A stretch of 64,000 nucleotides of DNA from contig NZ_CP053538.1 of assembly GCF_013137895.1 (NCBI RefSeq), positions 495,501 through 559,500 of the forward strand. The letters run 5' to 3'. The translations under genes were made by a program, and so were the position numbers. Source of the DNA: Hymenobacter taeanensis. Its GTDB lineage: Bacteria; Bacteroidota; Bacteroidia; Cytophagales; Hymenobacteraceae. Each line of letters opens with the position of its first letter. Within the stretch, counting starts at the first letter, position 1. Shown here one piece after another: positions 36,802 to 44,676 of this stretch. Below the pieces are notes generated by a model. It was not told the origin of the DNA. It worked only from the letters and a program-made list of their open reading frames with translations, and ran no database searches.

Positions 36802-37647
36802 CTATTTCAGCACCACATTTACCAGCACCGTGAAGTGGTCGGAAGGATAGAGCCCACGCATAGAATCGGTTAATACCGCATAGTCCAATACATCGAATTG
36901 CTTGCTCACAAATACGTAGTCAATCCGGTCTTGCAGCGGGGCATCGAGCTTGAAACCCTGAAACGTACCTACCGGGCCATAGGGTGGCTGCTTGGTAACC
37001 TGGAAAGCGTCTTGTAGCAGCGCCTGCATGGTTTTGATCTGCTCGGTACTAGGGATGGAGTTGAAGTCCCCGACACAGATTACGGGCGCATTCTTGGCAA
37101 TTTCCTGGATCTTCTGCGCCATCAGCTTACCTGACTGGCGGCGGGCCTTCACACCTTCGTGGTCGAAGTGGACGCTGAAGAAGTAGAACTCCCGCTTCGT
37201 CTTCAGGTCCTGGAATTTGGCCCAAGTGCAAATTCGGTTGCAGCAGGTGGCATCCCACCCTTTGGAGGGCTTATCGGGAGTTTGGCTCAGCCAGAAGTCG
37301 CCGGTTTGCAGCATTTTCAGGCGGCTTTTCTTATAGAAAATGGCCGAATGCTCGCCGGCCTCCTTGCCATCGTCGCGGCCGTGGCCTACGAATGTGTACT
37401 CAGGCAGCTCGGCTACATCATTGAGCTGGCCCCGGAACCCTTCCTGAGTACCGAATACATCAAAGTTGTGGTAACGTACCAGGTTCTTGACCATTTCCTT
37501 GCGGTTAGGCCAGGCGTTTTGCCCGTCGCTTGCTACGTTGAGGCGCAGATTGTAGGTGGCCACCCGCAGGGGTTTAGTGACCTCTTGCGCCTTCAGCGTA
37601 TAGTTTAAGAACAACCCGCTCAGAAGTAGGAAAAGAAAATGACGCAT
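36802..37647 (-). CDS. Exported endonuclease/exonuclease/phosphatase (EEP) family protein
   Basis: A signal peptide (LLSGLFLNYTLKA) is followed by a full EEP fold: VATYNLRLN, GTQEGF, FFSVHFDHEG, VGDFNSIPS and the C-terminal YPSDHFTVLVNV. These carry the metal-binding Asn, Glu, Asp, Asn and His residues of the family. Such secreted proteins act as phosphodiesterases or phosphatases on nucleotides, sugars or lipids; the substrate is not clear. The protein has 281 residues. It is the upstream member of a compact minus-strand group with the unknown and GreA-like genes. Confidence 0.85.
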   Translation of the reverse strand: MRHFLFLLLSGLFLNYTLKAQEVTKPLRVATYNLRLNVASDGQNAWPNRKEMVKNLVRYHNFDVFGTQEGFRGQLNDVAELPEYTFVGHGRDDGKEAGEHSAIFYKKSRLKMLQTGDFWLSQTPDKPSKGWDATCCNRICTWAKFQDLKTKREFYFFSVHFDHEGVKARRQSGKLMAQKIQEIAKNAPVICVGDFNSIPSTEQIKTMQALLQDAFQVTKQPPYGPVGTFQGFKLDAPLQDRIDYVFVSKQFDVLDYAVLTDSMRGLYPSDHFTVLVNVVLK

Positions 37648-37684
37648 AAGAAAGCAGCGTAATGTAGACTCTGTGATGACTGAT

Positions 37685-38017
37685 TTAGCGTAGAGTGAGC
37701 CCTACGATACAAAACACAGCTGTTCCTAATAAAGACCCGATTATTGGACCTGCCGCTAGCACTTTAGCAGCCTTCCCTAGTTCGACAGAGGTAACAAGCT
37801 TAATTTTCAGGAGCGCAAGATTTACAAGCCACCACATAACAGACCCGATTAATCCAATCATAGCAAAGCCATAGAAGCGCCAGCCAAATGTAGACCAGAG
37901 TGATTCCTGTAGAAGTAGTTTATGTTGTTCTGCATTACCCAAAAAGAAGAAGGTAGCATACAAGCCACTAAATACAGCAAGCAGCCCTGATACAAACAGA
38001 TTTACTCTAGTCATCAT
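37685..38017 (-). CDS. Small membrane protein of unknown function
   Basis: The protein has 110 residues and three hydrophobic segments (about 6-27, 47-70 and 83-108). No family is recognised. It begins within the last 11 bases of the GH3-like gene, so the two are probably translated together. Its base composition is more AT-rich than that of GH3. Confidence 0.5.
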   Translation of the reverse strand: MMTRVNLFVSGLLAVFSGLYATFFFLGNAEQHKLLLQESLWSTFGWRFYGFAMIGLIGSVMWWLVNLALLKIKLVTSVELGKAAKVLAAGPIIGSLLGTAVFCIVGLTLR

Positions 38018-39509
38018 TTCCGGAATTTAACCCCTCAGCCACTGCCCTGTCATTACTCAACCGTGGCACCTTGTTCTGGCCGCCCAGCTTGCCCAGGCTT
38101 TTCATGTAGCGCTGGAAGGCCCCGGTTGGCAGGGGCGTAAGCTGCAGCGGCGCGAGAATGTTGCCGGCCAGCAAGTCGTCGTAGTACGTATTGCGGCGGC
38201 GTAGGCCAGTATCGAGGGCGGCGGCAAAGGCGGCAGCATCGTGAGGTGGCCTAGCGAATTCAACCAGCCACTCGTGGCGGGATGGCACGGCCGGGTCGTC
38301 GCTGACGCGGGGCGCTACCGTGAATTCCACTACCTCTACCTCGGGGTGCTGTTTCATGGCTTCGCGCAAAGTCTGCTCCACTTCTTCGCCGATAACATGT
38401 TCCCCAAAAGCCGATAGGAAGTGCTTGATACGGCCCGACACTACCACCCGGAACGGATACTTCTGCGTGAAGCGCACCGTGTCGCCGATGCTGTAGCCCC
38501 AGAGGCCGGCGTTGGAGTTGAGCACCAGGGCATACTGCTTGTCTAGCTCCACTTCGGCCAGCGTGAGGCGGGGCGGATTAGGCTCGAAGAACCGCTCGGC
38601 CGGAATAAACTCGAAAAAGATGCCCGCATTAAGCAAGAGCAGCATACCGGGGTTACCGGGCTCATCCTGGAAGGCCAGGAACCCCTCAGATGCCGGAAAC
38701 AACTCAATGCTGTCTACTGGCCTACCAATGGTGTCGAATAGCTTTTTGCGATAGGGCTCGAAGTTTACACCGCCGTACACGAACAAATCAAACTGCGGAA
38801 ACACCTCGCCCACTGGCCGACCGGTGCGCGCCACAATTCTATCGAAATACATCTGTACCCACGGCGGAATGCCGGAAATCAGGCTCATGGGCTGGGGCAG
38901 CGTTTCCTCCACAATACGGTCGAGCTTGGTTTCCCAGTCCTCAATAATGTTCGTCTGGTAGCTGGGCATCTGGTTGCGGCGCAGGTAGCCCGGCACATGA
39001 TGGTTCACGATGCCTGAGAGCCGACCGGTATGAATTCCGCCCACCGTTTCCAGCTCCGGGGAGCCCGACAGGAACATCAGCTTGCCATCCAGGAAGCGGC
39101 TTTTGCCGGTTTTATGCACGTAATGCAGCAGCGCATCACGGGCACCGTTAATATGATTGGGGATGCTGTCTCGGGTGAGCGGAATGTATTTGGCGCCGCT
39201 GGTGGTACCGCTGGTTTTGGCCAGGTAAAGTGGCCTACCGGGCCACAGCACATCGGCCTCGCCGGCTTTCACCCGGTTGAAATAAGGGCTTAGAGCCTCA
39301 TAGTCGCGAACGGGCACGTGGGCGGCCAGGTCCTGGGCAGTTTGGGCACCTGCCAGGTTATGGTCGCGGCCGAAGGCACTGCGGGCTCCCTTGGCCAGCA
39401 GCCCTTTCAACACGCGCTGCTGCGTGCCAACGGGGTCTTGCTGCCAGTGGGCGTACTGCCGGGCAATGTAGGCGGCTACCGGCCGACTCAGAGTAGATGT
39501 AAGACCCAT
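38007..39509 (-). CDS. GH3-family acyl-adenylating enzyme
   Basis: The 500-residue protein belongs to the GH3 auxin-responsive family within the ANL superfamily, which activates acids as adenylates and joins them to amino acids or amines. The phosphate-binding motif is KTSGTTSGAKYIPLT; other family parts are LFPASEGFLAFQ and YALVLNSNAGLWGYSIGDTVRFT. Bacterial GH3 proteins are common in Bacteroidota and of unknown substrate. It has its own promoter (39577-39584), and its end overlaps the next gene. Confidence 0.85.
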   Translation of the reverse strand: MGLTSTLSRPVAAYIARQYAHWQQDPVGTQQRVLKGLLAKGARSAFGRDHNLAGAQTAQDLAAHVPVRDYEALSPYFNRVKAGEADVLWPGRPLYLAKTSGTTSGAKYIPLTRDSIPNHINGARDALLHYVHKTGKSRFLDGKLMFLSGSPELETVGGIHTGRLSGIVNHHVPGYLRRNQMPSYQTNIIEDWETKLDRIVEETLPQPMSLISGIPPWVQMYFDRIVARTGRPVGEVFPQFDLFVYGGVNFEPYRKKLFDTIGRPVDSIELFPASEGFLAFQDEPGNPGMLLLLNAGIFFEFIPAERFFEPNPPRLTLAEVELDKQYALVLNSNAGLWGYSIGDTVRFTQKYPFRVVVSGRIKHFLSAFGEHVIGEEVEQTLREAMKQHPEVEVVEFTVAPRVSDDPAVPSRHEWLVEFARPPHDAAAFAAALDTGLRRRNTYYDDLLAGNILAPLQLTPLPTGAFQRYMKSLGKLGGQNKVPRLSNDRAVAEGLNSGNDD

Positions 39510-39576
39510 GGCGAAGGTGAGGTTGTGGAGGTGCGAAGTTGTGAAGGTTTCTGCTTACTCGCCTTCGCGGGTGAGC

Positions 39577-39584
39577 CAAAGGTA
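39577..39584 (-). promoter_or_regulatory. -7 box TACCTTTG of the GH3 gene
   Basis: This exact -7 match on the minus strand lies 67 bases before the GH3 ATG. It sits in CAAAGGTATACTAC, identical to the sequence at the candidate small RNA promoter near 3896. Confidence 0.55.
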
Positions 39585-39684
39585 TACTACTACCAAATTA
39601 CCCGGAATCACCCTAAGTTTATCCTTTCATCAGCTTCTCCCGTAACAAACTCACCAGTTCACTTTCACAACTTCACTTGATCTT

Positions 39685-40113
39685 ATGATAAACCAACGTG
39701 GCAATGCCGTTTGGAACGGCGACATTAAAGGCAGCGGCGAAATTTCTACGCAAAGCGGCACCGTACAAGCGCCCTACTCAGTAGGCGCTCGATTTGAGGG
39801 CCAGAAGGGCACCAACCCCGAAGAATTGATTGGCGCGGCCCACGCCGGCTGCTACACCATGTTCCTGACCGGGCAGCTCACTAAGGCCGGGGCGCAGGTA
39901 AAGCAAATTCGGACGGAGTCGAAGGTGACGCTGGATACTTCGGGGGAGATTCCGAAGGTGGTAAAGATCAGCCTGACTACGGAAGGCGAAGTGGAAGGTA
40001 TCACGCAGGAAGAGTTTCAGAAGCAGGCCGAGAATGCGAAGGAGCACTGCCCTATTTCGCAACTACTCAGCGCCGTGCCAGAAATGGAGCTGGCCTCAGC
40101 CACGCTGAAGTAG
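39685..40113 (+). CDS. OsmC-family peroxiredoxin
   Basis: OsmC proteins reduce organic hydroperoxides using two Cys residues. Here the peroxidatic Cys is in AAHAGCYTMF (Cys56), supported by the Glu in PEELIGAAH, and the resolving Cys is in EHCPISQLL. The 142-residue length and the QAPYSVGARFEG strand are typical of the OsmC rather than the Ohr branch. It is transcribed away from GH3. Thiol reductants are probably general ones; none is encoded nearby. Confidence 0.92.
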   Translation: MINQRGNAVWNGDIKGSGEISTQSGTVQAPYSVGARFEGQKGTNPEELIGAAHAGCYTMFLTGQLTKAGAQVKQIRTESKVTLDTSGEIPKVVKISLTTEGEVEGITQEEFQKQAENAKEHCPISQLLSAVPEMELASATLK

Positions 40114-40247
40114 CAGCCCTAAACGGCCGTAGGCGCAGGCTCAGCAATCTGAATTTGCTTGCTCAGCGTACGTAGTGGTATCTGAGTTCCTTCGGTTCAG
40201 CAACTATTCGCTTATTTTGCGGGCTCAAGCGACATCACTGCGCCTTT

Positions 40248-40736
40248 ATGCCTCCAGCTTCTACTCGAATTCGTCTCCAGCCTGCCAATAACTCCCGGAT
40301 TCCCTTCTGGGGTCAACTGTTCATTGGCTTTCTCTGGATTGCGTACACCCTGTCCCTGATTTTCACTGACAGCGGCCTGAACGACCTGCATTTCCTGCAC
40401 TATGTATTTCTGGCCTTCAGCCTGATTTATGTGGGCTATGTGCTGGTGCACAATGCGCCCGTGTTTGGCACGCAGAGCTACCTGGAGTTTACGCCCGCCT
40501 ACATTGTACACAAGGATGGGCTGTTTCGCCCGAAGCAGGCATTTCCCGCTGAAGATATCTCGGCCCTGGAGCTGGTACCCCAACAGCTGCGCGTGCAACT
40601 CAAAGAGGGCGGTACGTATGCCCTGAGCCTGCGGCAGGTAAAGGGCACCAAGCGGAAGCGAGCCTTGCGCGAGCAAATTCGCACCTTCGCCAGCAAGCAT
40701 AACATTCCTCTCCGCGACACTCAGGCACCGGCCTAA
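40248..40736 (+). CDS. Unknown protein with two membrane segments and a PH-like tail
   Basis: The 162-residue protein has two hydrophobic helices (about 22-40 and 49-67), followed by a beta-rich cytoplasmic part (SYLEFTPAYIVHKDGLFRP) and a basic C-terminal helix. The layout resembles bacterial PH-domain membrane proteins, but I cannot assign a family with confidence. It ends 16 bp before a long bidirectional terminator shared with dnaA. Confidence 0.6.
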   Translation: MPPASTRIRLQPANNSRIPFWGQLFIGFLWIAYTLSLIFTDSGLNDLHFLHYVFLAFSLIYVGYVLVHNAPVFGTQSYLEFTPAYIVHKDGLFRPKQAFPAEDISALELVPQQLRVQLKEGGTYALSLRQVKGTKRKRALREQIRTFASKHNIPLRDTQAPA

Positions 40737-40752
40737 GTGGCCTACAGCTATT

Positions 40753-40808
40753 AGCAGTACAATAAAAAGCCCGCTCCTGTTTAGGAGCGGGCTTTTTATT
40801 GTACTGCT
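40753..40808. terminator. Bidirectional terminator, 26-bp perfect inverted repeat
   Basis: Arms 40753-40778 and 40783-40808 are perfectly complementary with a GTTT loop. The GC core GCCCGCTCCT is flanked by AATAAAAA, so either strand has a T-rich tail. It separates the convergent membrane-protein gene and dnaA. Confidence 0.92.
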
Positions 40809-40889
40809 GAACGAAGTGAGGAATCTGGAAAGTGGCCTAGCAGCTAGCTCAGATTCCTCATTTCGTTCGGGTTAACAGTTATAGTTCAG

Positions 40890-42386
40890 CTATTTGCCCG
40901 CGAATTTCTTCCGAAGCTCCTGGATGGTGGAGCGGAAGCTTTTGTCGGAGTCGATCAGGTCGGAAACCGTTTGTACCGAGTGGATGACGGTGCTGTGGTC
41001 GCGGCCGCCAAAGTGGTGCCCGATGCTTTTCAGGGAGTGGCTGGTGTGCTCTTTGGCAAAGTACATGGCCACTTGGCGAGCAGTAACTACTTCCTTCTTG
41101 CGGGTTTTAGCTTTCAGCAGATCCAGGGGCACTCCAAAGTACTCAGCGCAGGTTTTCTGAATGAAGTCCAGGTTCACCTCGGCCTCTACCTCCTCAATGA
41201 TGTGCCGGAGGGCCTGCTTAGCCATTTCTAGGTCAATCTCGCGGCGGTTGAGGCTCGACTGCGCCACCAGCGAAATCAACACGCCTTCCAGCTCCCGCAC
41301 GTTGGTGTTTACGGAGTGCGCCAGGTACTCCACCACCTGCGGCGGGATGTCGATGCCATCCTGCTGCATTTTGTTCTGGATGATGGCCATGCGCGTCTCA
41401 AAGTCGGGGCTTTGCAGGTCAGCGGTCAGGCCCCACTTAAAGCGCGACAACAAGCGGTCCTCCAGGCCTACCAGGTCGCGGGGTGGCCTATCAGAGGTCA
41501 TCACGATTTGCTTGCCAGCCTGGTGGAGGTGGTTGAAGATGTGGAAGAACATCTCCTGGGTCTTATCCTTGCCCGACAGGAACTGCACGTCGTCCAGAAT
41601 CAGGATATCCACCAGCAGGTAGAAGTTCGCGAAGTCCTGCACCGCGTTGGAGCGCAGGCTCTCAATAAACTGGTTCGTGAACTTCTCCGCCGAAACGTAG
41701 AGCACAAACTTATCGGCGTTGGTGGCTTTGATGTGGTTGCCAATGGCCTGCACCAAGTGCGTTTTGCCCAGCCCTACCCCACCGTAAATCATCAGGGGGT
41801 TAAAGGAAGTGGTGCCGGGCTTGTTAGCCACGGCCAGCCCCGCCGAGCGCGACAACCGGTTACAGTCGCCCTCAATGTAGTTCTCGAAGGTGTAGCTGTG
41901 GTTGAGCTGGGAGTTGAGGTAGTTCCGGTCAATGGCTTTGCTGGCCTCAAAGGGGTTGCGCAGCGTAGCCGGCTGAGCTGGTTGCGCTGCAGCAGCAGCC
42001 ACGTTGCGCGCCGACGACGACATGGGCCCCGTGGCCAAGGCCGCCGCGGGCGTAGCTACCGGCGCCGGGCCAGCGGCCTTGTGCGAGGTGGGCAGGTTGA
42101 GCGTACGCGGCTTGGTTTGGGCGTTGCCCTGGTCTACTACAATAGAGTATTCCAGTCGGCCTTCGGGGCCCAGCTCCTGGTAGATAGCTTTCTTAAGCAC
42201 ATCCACATAATGCTCCTCCAGCCATTCATAAAAAAACTGGCTGGGGACCTGAATGATTAAAACATTCTTGTGGAGCTGTACCGGGACGATGGGTTGGAAC
42301 CACGTCTTGAAGCTCTGCTCACCAATGTTTGCCTTGATGACGCGAAGACAGTTGACCCATACGGTTCGGCAATCCTTCAGCATCAA
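40890..42386 (-). CDS. dnaA: Chromosomal replication initiator protein DnaA
   Basis: DnaA binds DnaA boxes at oriC and opens the origin. All four domains are present: N-terminal helicase-loading domain (FKTWFQPIVPV), an Ala/Pro-rich linker (about 95-140), AAA+ with Walker A GGVGLGKTHLVQ and Walker B LILDDVQFLSGKD, and the C-terminal DNA-binding helix-turn-helix with the signature GGRDHSTVIHS. It has 498 residues from the first of two adjacent ATGs. It is not beside dnaN, gyrB or rpmH as in many phyla, which agrees with Bacteroidota gene order. Confidence 0.97.
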   Translation of the reverse strand: MMLKDCRTVWVNCLRVIKANIGEQSFKTWFQPIVPVQLHKNVLIIQVPSQFFYEWLEEHYVDVLKKAIYQELGPEGRLEYSIVVDQGNAQTKPRTLNLPTSHKAAGPAPVATPAAALATGPMSSSARNVAAAAAQPAQPATLRNPFEASKAIDRNYLNSQLNHSYTFENYIEGDCNRLSRSAGLAVANKPGTTSFNPLMIYGGVGLGKTHLVQAIGNHIKATNADKFVLYVSAEKFTNQFIESLRSNAVQDFANFYLLVDILILDDVQFLSGKDKTQEMFFHIFNHLHQAGKQIVMTSDRPPRDLVGLEDRLLSRFKWGLTADLQSPDFETRMAIIQNKMQQDGIDIPPQVVEYLAHSVNTNVRELEGVLISLVAQSSLNRREIDLEMAKQALRHIIEEVEAEVNLDFIQKTCAEYFGVPLDLLKAKTRKKEVVTARQVAMYFAKEHTSHSLKSIGHHFGGRDHSTVIHSVQTVSDLIDSDKSFRSTIQELRKKFAGK

Positions 42387-42480
42387 TTAAATAGGGCAGC
42401 AGCAACAGGTGCAAGGTGAGGAGAACAGGAAACAACGGTACGCCAAAAACAGGCCCGTTTTTTCAAGAGGGAGACAAAAA

Positions 42481-42489
42481 TGTGGAAAA
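42481..42489 (-). promoter_or_regulatory. Single near-consensus DnaA box upstream of dnaA
   Basis: The minus strand reads TTTTCCACA, one mismatch from TTATCCACA. It lies about 95 bp upstream of the dnaA start in an A-rich stretch. One box fits autoregulation better than an origin; no cluster of boxes was seen here. Confidence 0.35.
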
Positions 42490-42525
42490 GTCAGGAGACA
42501 AAAAAACGCTCCTGCCTCTTGCTTT

Positions 42526-43452
42526 TTACGCCTCTCGCACAGGCATGACCGAGGCAGCCGCTACGGCCGGCCGGCGCGAACCCCGCTCGAAAGAATAATC
42601 TAAACGGCCGAGGTTAATCCCCGACCAGCCTACCTGATTAATCAGGGTCTGGTGGCCGTTTGCACCGGCTACAACGTCGGGCTTCTCAAGAAAGGTATGG
42701 GTATGCCCGCCCAAGATCAGGTCAATACCGGGGGCGCCGGCCGCCAACTTAAAGTCATCAATTTTGGGGCCTTGGTACTTGTAGCCCAGGTGCGAGAGGC
42801 AAATTACCATGTCGCACTTCTCGGGGCCGCGGAGTTGCTTCACCATATCGTTGGCCACCGTGATGGGGTCGAGGTACTTCGTGTCGCCAAAGTTTTTGTC
42901 GGCTACCAGGCCAGCCAGCTCAATGCCTATACCAAACACTCCCACCCGGATTCCCTGCTTCTCAAACACCTTGTAGGGTTTGAACTTGCCCGCCAGCGGG
43001 GTAGCCGAGAAATCGTAGTTGGCAATCAGGAAGGGGAAGGTGGCGTTGGGCAGCTGCTTCTGCAGTCCCTCCAGGCCATTATCGAAGTCGTGGTTGCCGA
43101 GGGTGCTAGCATCGTACTTCATCTGCGACATGAGCTTGTACTCTACCTCGCCCATGAAGAAGTTGAAGTAGGGCGTGCCCTGCCAGATGTCGCCGGAATC
43201 CAGGAGCAGCACGTTGGGCTCCTCTTTGCGTACCTGCTCAATAAGGGTAGCACGGCGCGCCATGCCGCCCATGCCCGCCCATTGCGCCGCATTGTCGGGG
43301 AAGGGCTCAATGCGGGAGTGCATGTCGTTGGTGTGCAGAATAGTAAGGCGGGTAGCCTTGTTATCGGCGGCAGCAGCGGGCAGGCTCACGCCCATTAAGG
43401 CTACGCTGGCGGCCCCCAGGCCAGTATGTTTCAGAAATTCGCGACGATCCAC
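42526..43452 (-). CDS. Tat-exported metallophosphatase, UshA N-terminal half
   Basis: The 308-residue protein starts with a Tat signal (MDRREFLKHTG, then a hydrophobic stretch to AAAAD). It has a full calcineurin-like phosphatase domain: LTILHTNDMHSR, LLLDSGDIWQG, LGNHDFDNG and LGGHTHTFLEKP. These are the metal-binding motifs of the 5'-nucleotidase/UshA family. The C-terminal substrate-binding half of UshA is missing here but is encoded by the adjacent gene on the same strand, 88 bp upstream. The pair together would make a complete periplasmic 5'-nucleotidase. Confidence 0.9.
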   Translation of the reverse strand: MDRREFLKHTGLGAASVALMGVSLPAAAADNKATRLTILHTNDMHSRIEPFPDNAAQWAGMGGMARRATLIEQVRKEEPNVLLLDSGDIWQGTPYFNFFMGEVEYKLMSQMKYDASTLGNHDFDNGLEGLQKQLPNATFPFLIANYDFSATPLAGKFKPYKVFEKQGIRVGVFGIGIELAGLVADKNFGDTKYLDPITVANDMVKQLRGPEKCDMVICLSHLGYKYQGPKIDDFKLAAGAPGIDLILGGHTHTFLEKPDVVAGANGHQTLINQVGWSGINLGRLDYSFERGSRRPAVAAASVMPVREA

Positions 43453-43540
43453 GGGATAGATTTCTTGAGATGCTGATTTGCTGATGTACTGATGAACGGC
43501 TGGAGCAGAAGGTAGCTCCTGCTTCTGCCGGCATCGGCAC

Positions 43541-44296
43541 TTACTTCACGCGGCCCTCTAATTTCGCCTCAATGGGCAAGCCCTGCTTGGTCCGCTCCCG
43601 AATGGCCTCAATGAAGGCGCTCCGCAGCAGCACATTGGTGTGCCGGAACTTGATGGGCTTAAAGAATACCATGTTGTCGCCACCGCTGGCTAGGTAGTCG
43701 GATATGGCAACGGTGTACGTGCGAGCCAGGTCCAGCGGCTGTCCGTTGATGCGCACATTCTCGGGCTTGCCTTCAGGTGAAACCGTGTAGAAAGCGCCCG
43801 AAATTGGCATTTTAGCTTTGGCAGCGTAGTTAAACAGCTCCTGCACCACGGGGCCGGGCGCGTCTACCACTACCAGCTCATTCTCAAACGGCATCAACTC
43901 AAAAATAGAGCCTACCGTAACGGGGCCCGCCGGGATGGGTGCCCGTAGGCCACCATTCGACATGACCCCTAAGTCAACGGGCTGCCCAATTTCTTTGCTG
44001 GCCCGCATGCGCTGGATATCGGCGGTGAAGTTGGAGAGCGGCGACTCGCCATTATTCTTCGTGATGGCCACGGGAGCCGTACCAATCACTTCCGTCATTT
44101 GTGAAGTTACGCGCTGCCGATAGGGCTCAATGGTGGCGGCGGCCGTAGGGTCGTCGGGGATGGATTTACCGACGGGCAGGCCCGTAACGGGTGCCAGCTG
44201 GGCCTTAGGCTGATAGGTGGCGCGCTGGCAGGCAGGCGCCAGGGCCACGGCCGTTAGCAGGCCCAGGGCCGCTACACGAGAACGAAGGAAGTGCAT
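43541..44296 (-). CDS. 5'-nucleotidase C-terminal-domain lipoprotein, UshA second half
   Basis: The protein is a lone 5'-nucleotidase C-terminal domain, which binds the nucleoside base and sugar: NNGESPLSNFTADIQR, DLGVMSNGGLRAPIP, and the YTVAISDYLASGGDNM motif with its substrate-stacking region. I chose the inner ATG giving a lipoprotein signal with lipobox LAPAC; an upstream start 11 codons earlier weakens the signal. It is the partner of the Tat-exported phosphatase half downstream, so the two halves reach the periplasm by different routes. Confidence 0.88.
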   Translation of the reverse strand: MHFLRSRVAALGLLTAVALAPACQRATYQPKAQLAPVTGLPVGKSIPDDPTAAATIEPYRQRVTSQMTEVIGTAPVAITKNNGESPLSNFTADIQRMRASKEIGQPVDLGVMSNGGLRAPIPAGPVTVGSIFELMPFENELVVVDAPGPVVQELFNYAAKAKMPISGAFYTVSPEGKPENVRINGQPLDLARTYTVAISDYLASGGDNMVFFKPIKFRHTNVLLRSAFIEAIRERTKQGLPIEAKLEGRVK

Positions 44297-44329
44297 CAGG
44301 TCTGAGAGGAAATGGAAAGCGGACCGCAA

Positions 44330-44676
44330 AGATACAGCACCCGCGCGGGAGTTGCGCGGCCCCGGGTACGCGCCCGGCCAGAAGTGACGCTGAAAATGAG
44401 GCCGTGAGTTAGTGGGCCGCGAAGCAGCGCGTTATCCGGAGGCTGCGCACCTAGCCTAGGCCATCCGGAAGGCGCTAAGCCCACCCAGCAGAACTACGCC
44501 AGCTACAGGCAAGCTCCGCACGGCAAATACCGTGCGGGTGAATCGGGAAGCTGAAGATCCTAAACTGATACTTACCCCCACATCATCTAAATAAAGCGGC
44601 TGCCCGTTTATGACCCCGAAACGGTATCTTTAGCCCGCTTTCCTTCGCCTGATTTACCACCCCACCCCGCCAACTT
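44330..44676. promoter_or_regulatory. Intergenic region between split nucleotidase and mutA
   Basis: This stretch of about 350 bp has no gene I can support. It holds an 8-bp hairpin (44516-44523 with 44530-44537, CCGCACGG) without a T-run, one GGCCTAGG-type site near 44455, and a near-consensus -7 box TATCTTTA at 44625-44632, which probably serves mutA. I saw no cobalamin riboswitch pattern, although the downstream enzyme uses that cofactor. Confidence 0.4.

Noticed and set aside
41316..42260. 314-codon frame opposite dnaA
   Set aside because: It lies wholly inside dnaA on the other strand and is explained by codon bias of dnaA.
42387..42525. Origin of replication next to dnaA
   Set aside because: Only one near-consensus DnaA box and no cluster or AT-rich unwinding element; autoregulation is the simpler reading.
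44516..44537. Terminator of the split nucleotidase operon
   Set aside because: The hairpin lies upstream of that operon's first gene and has no T-run.
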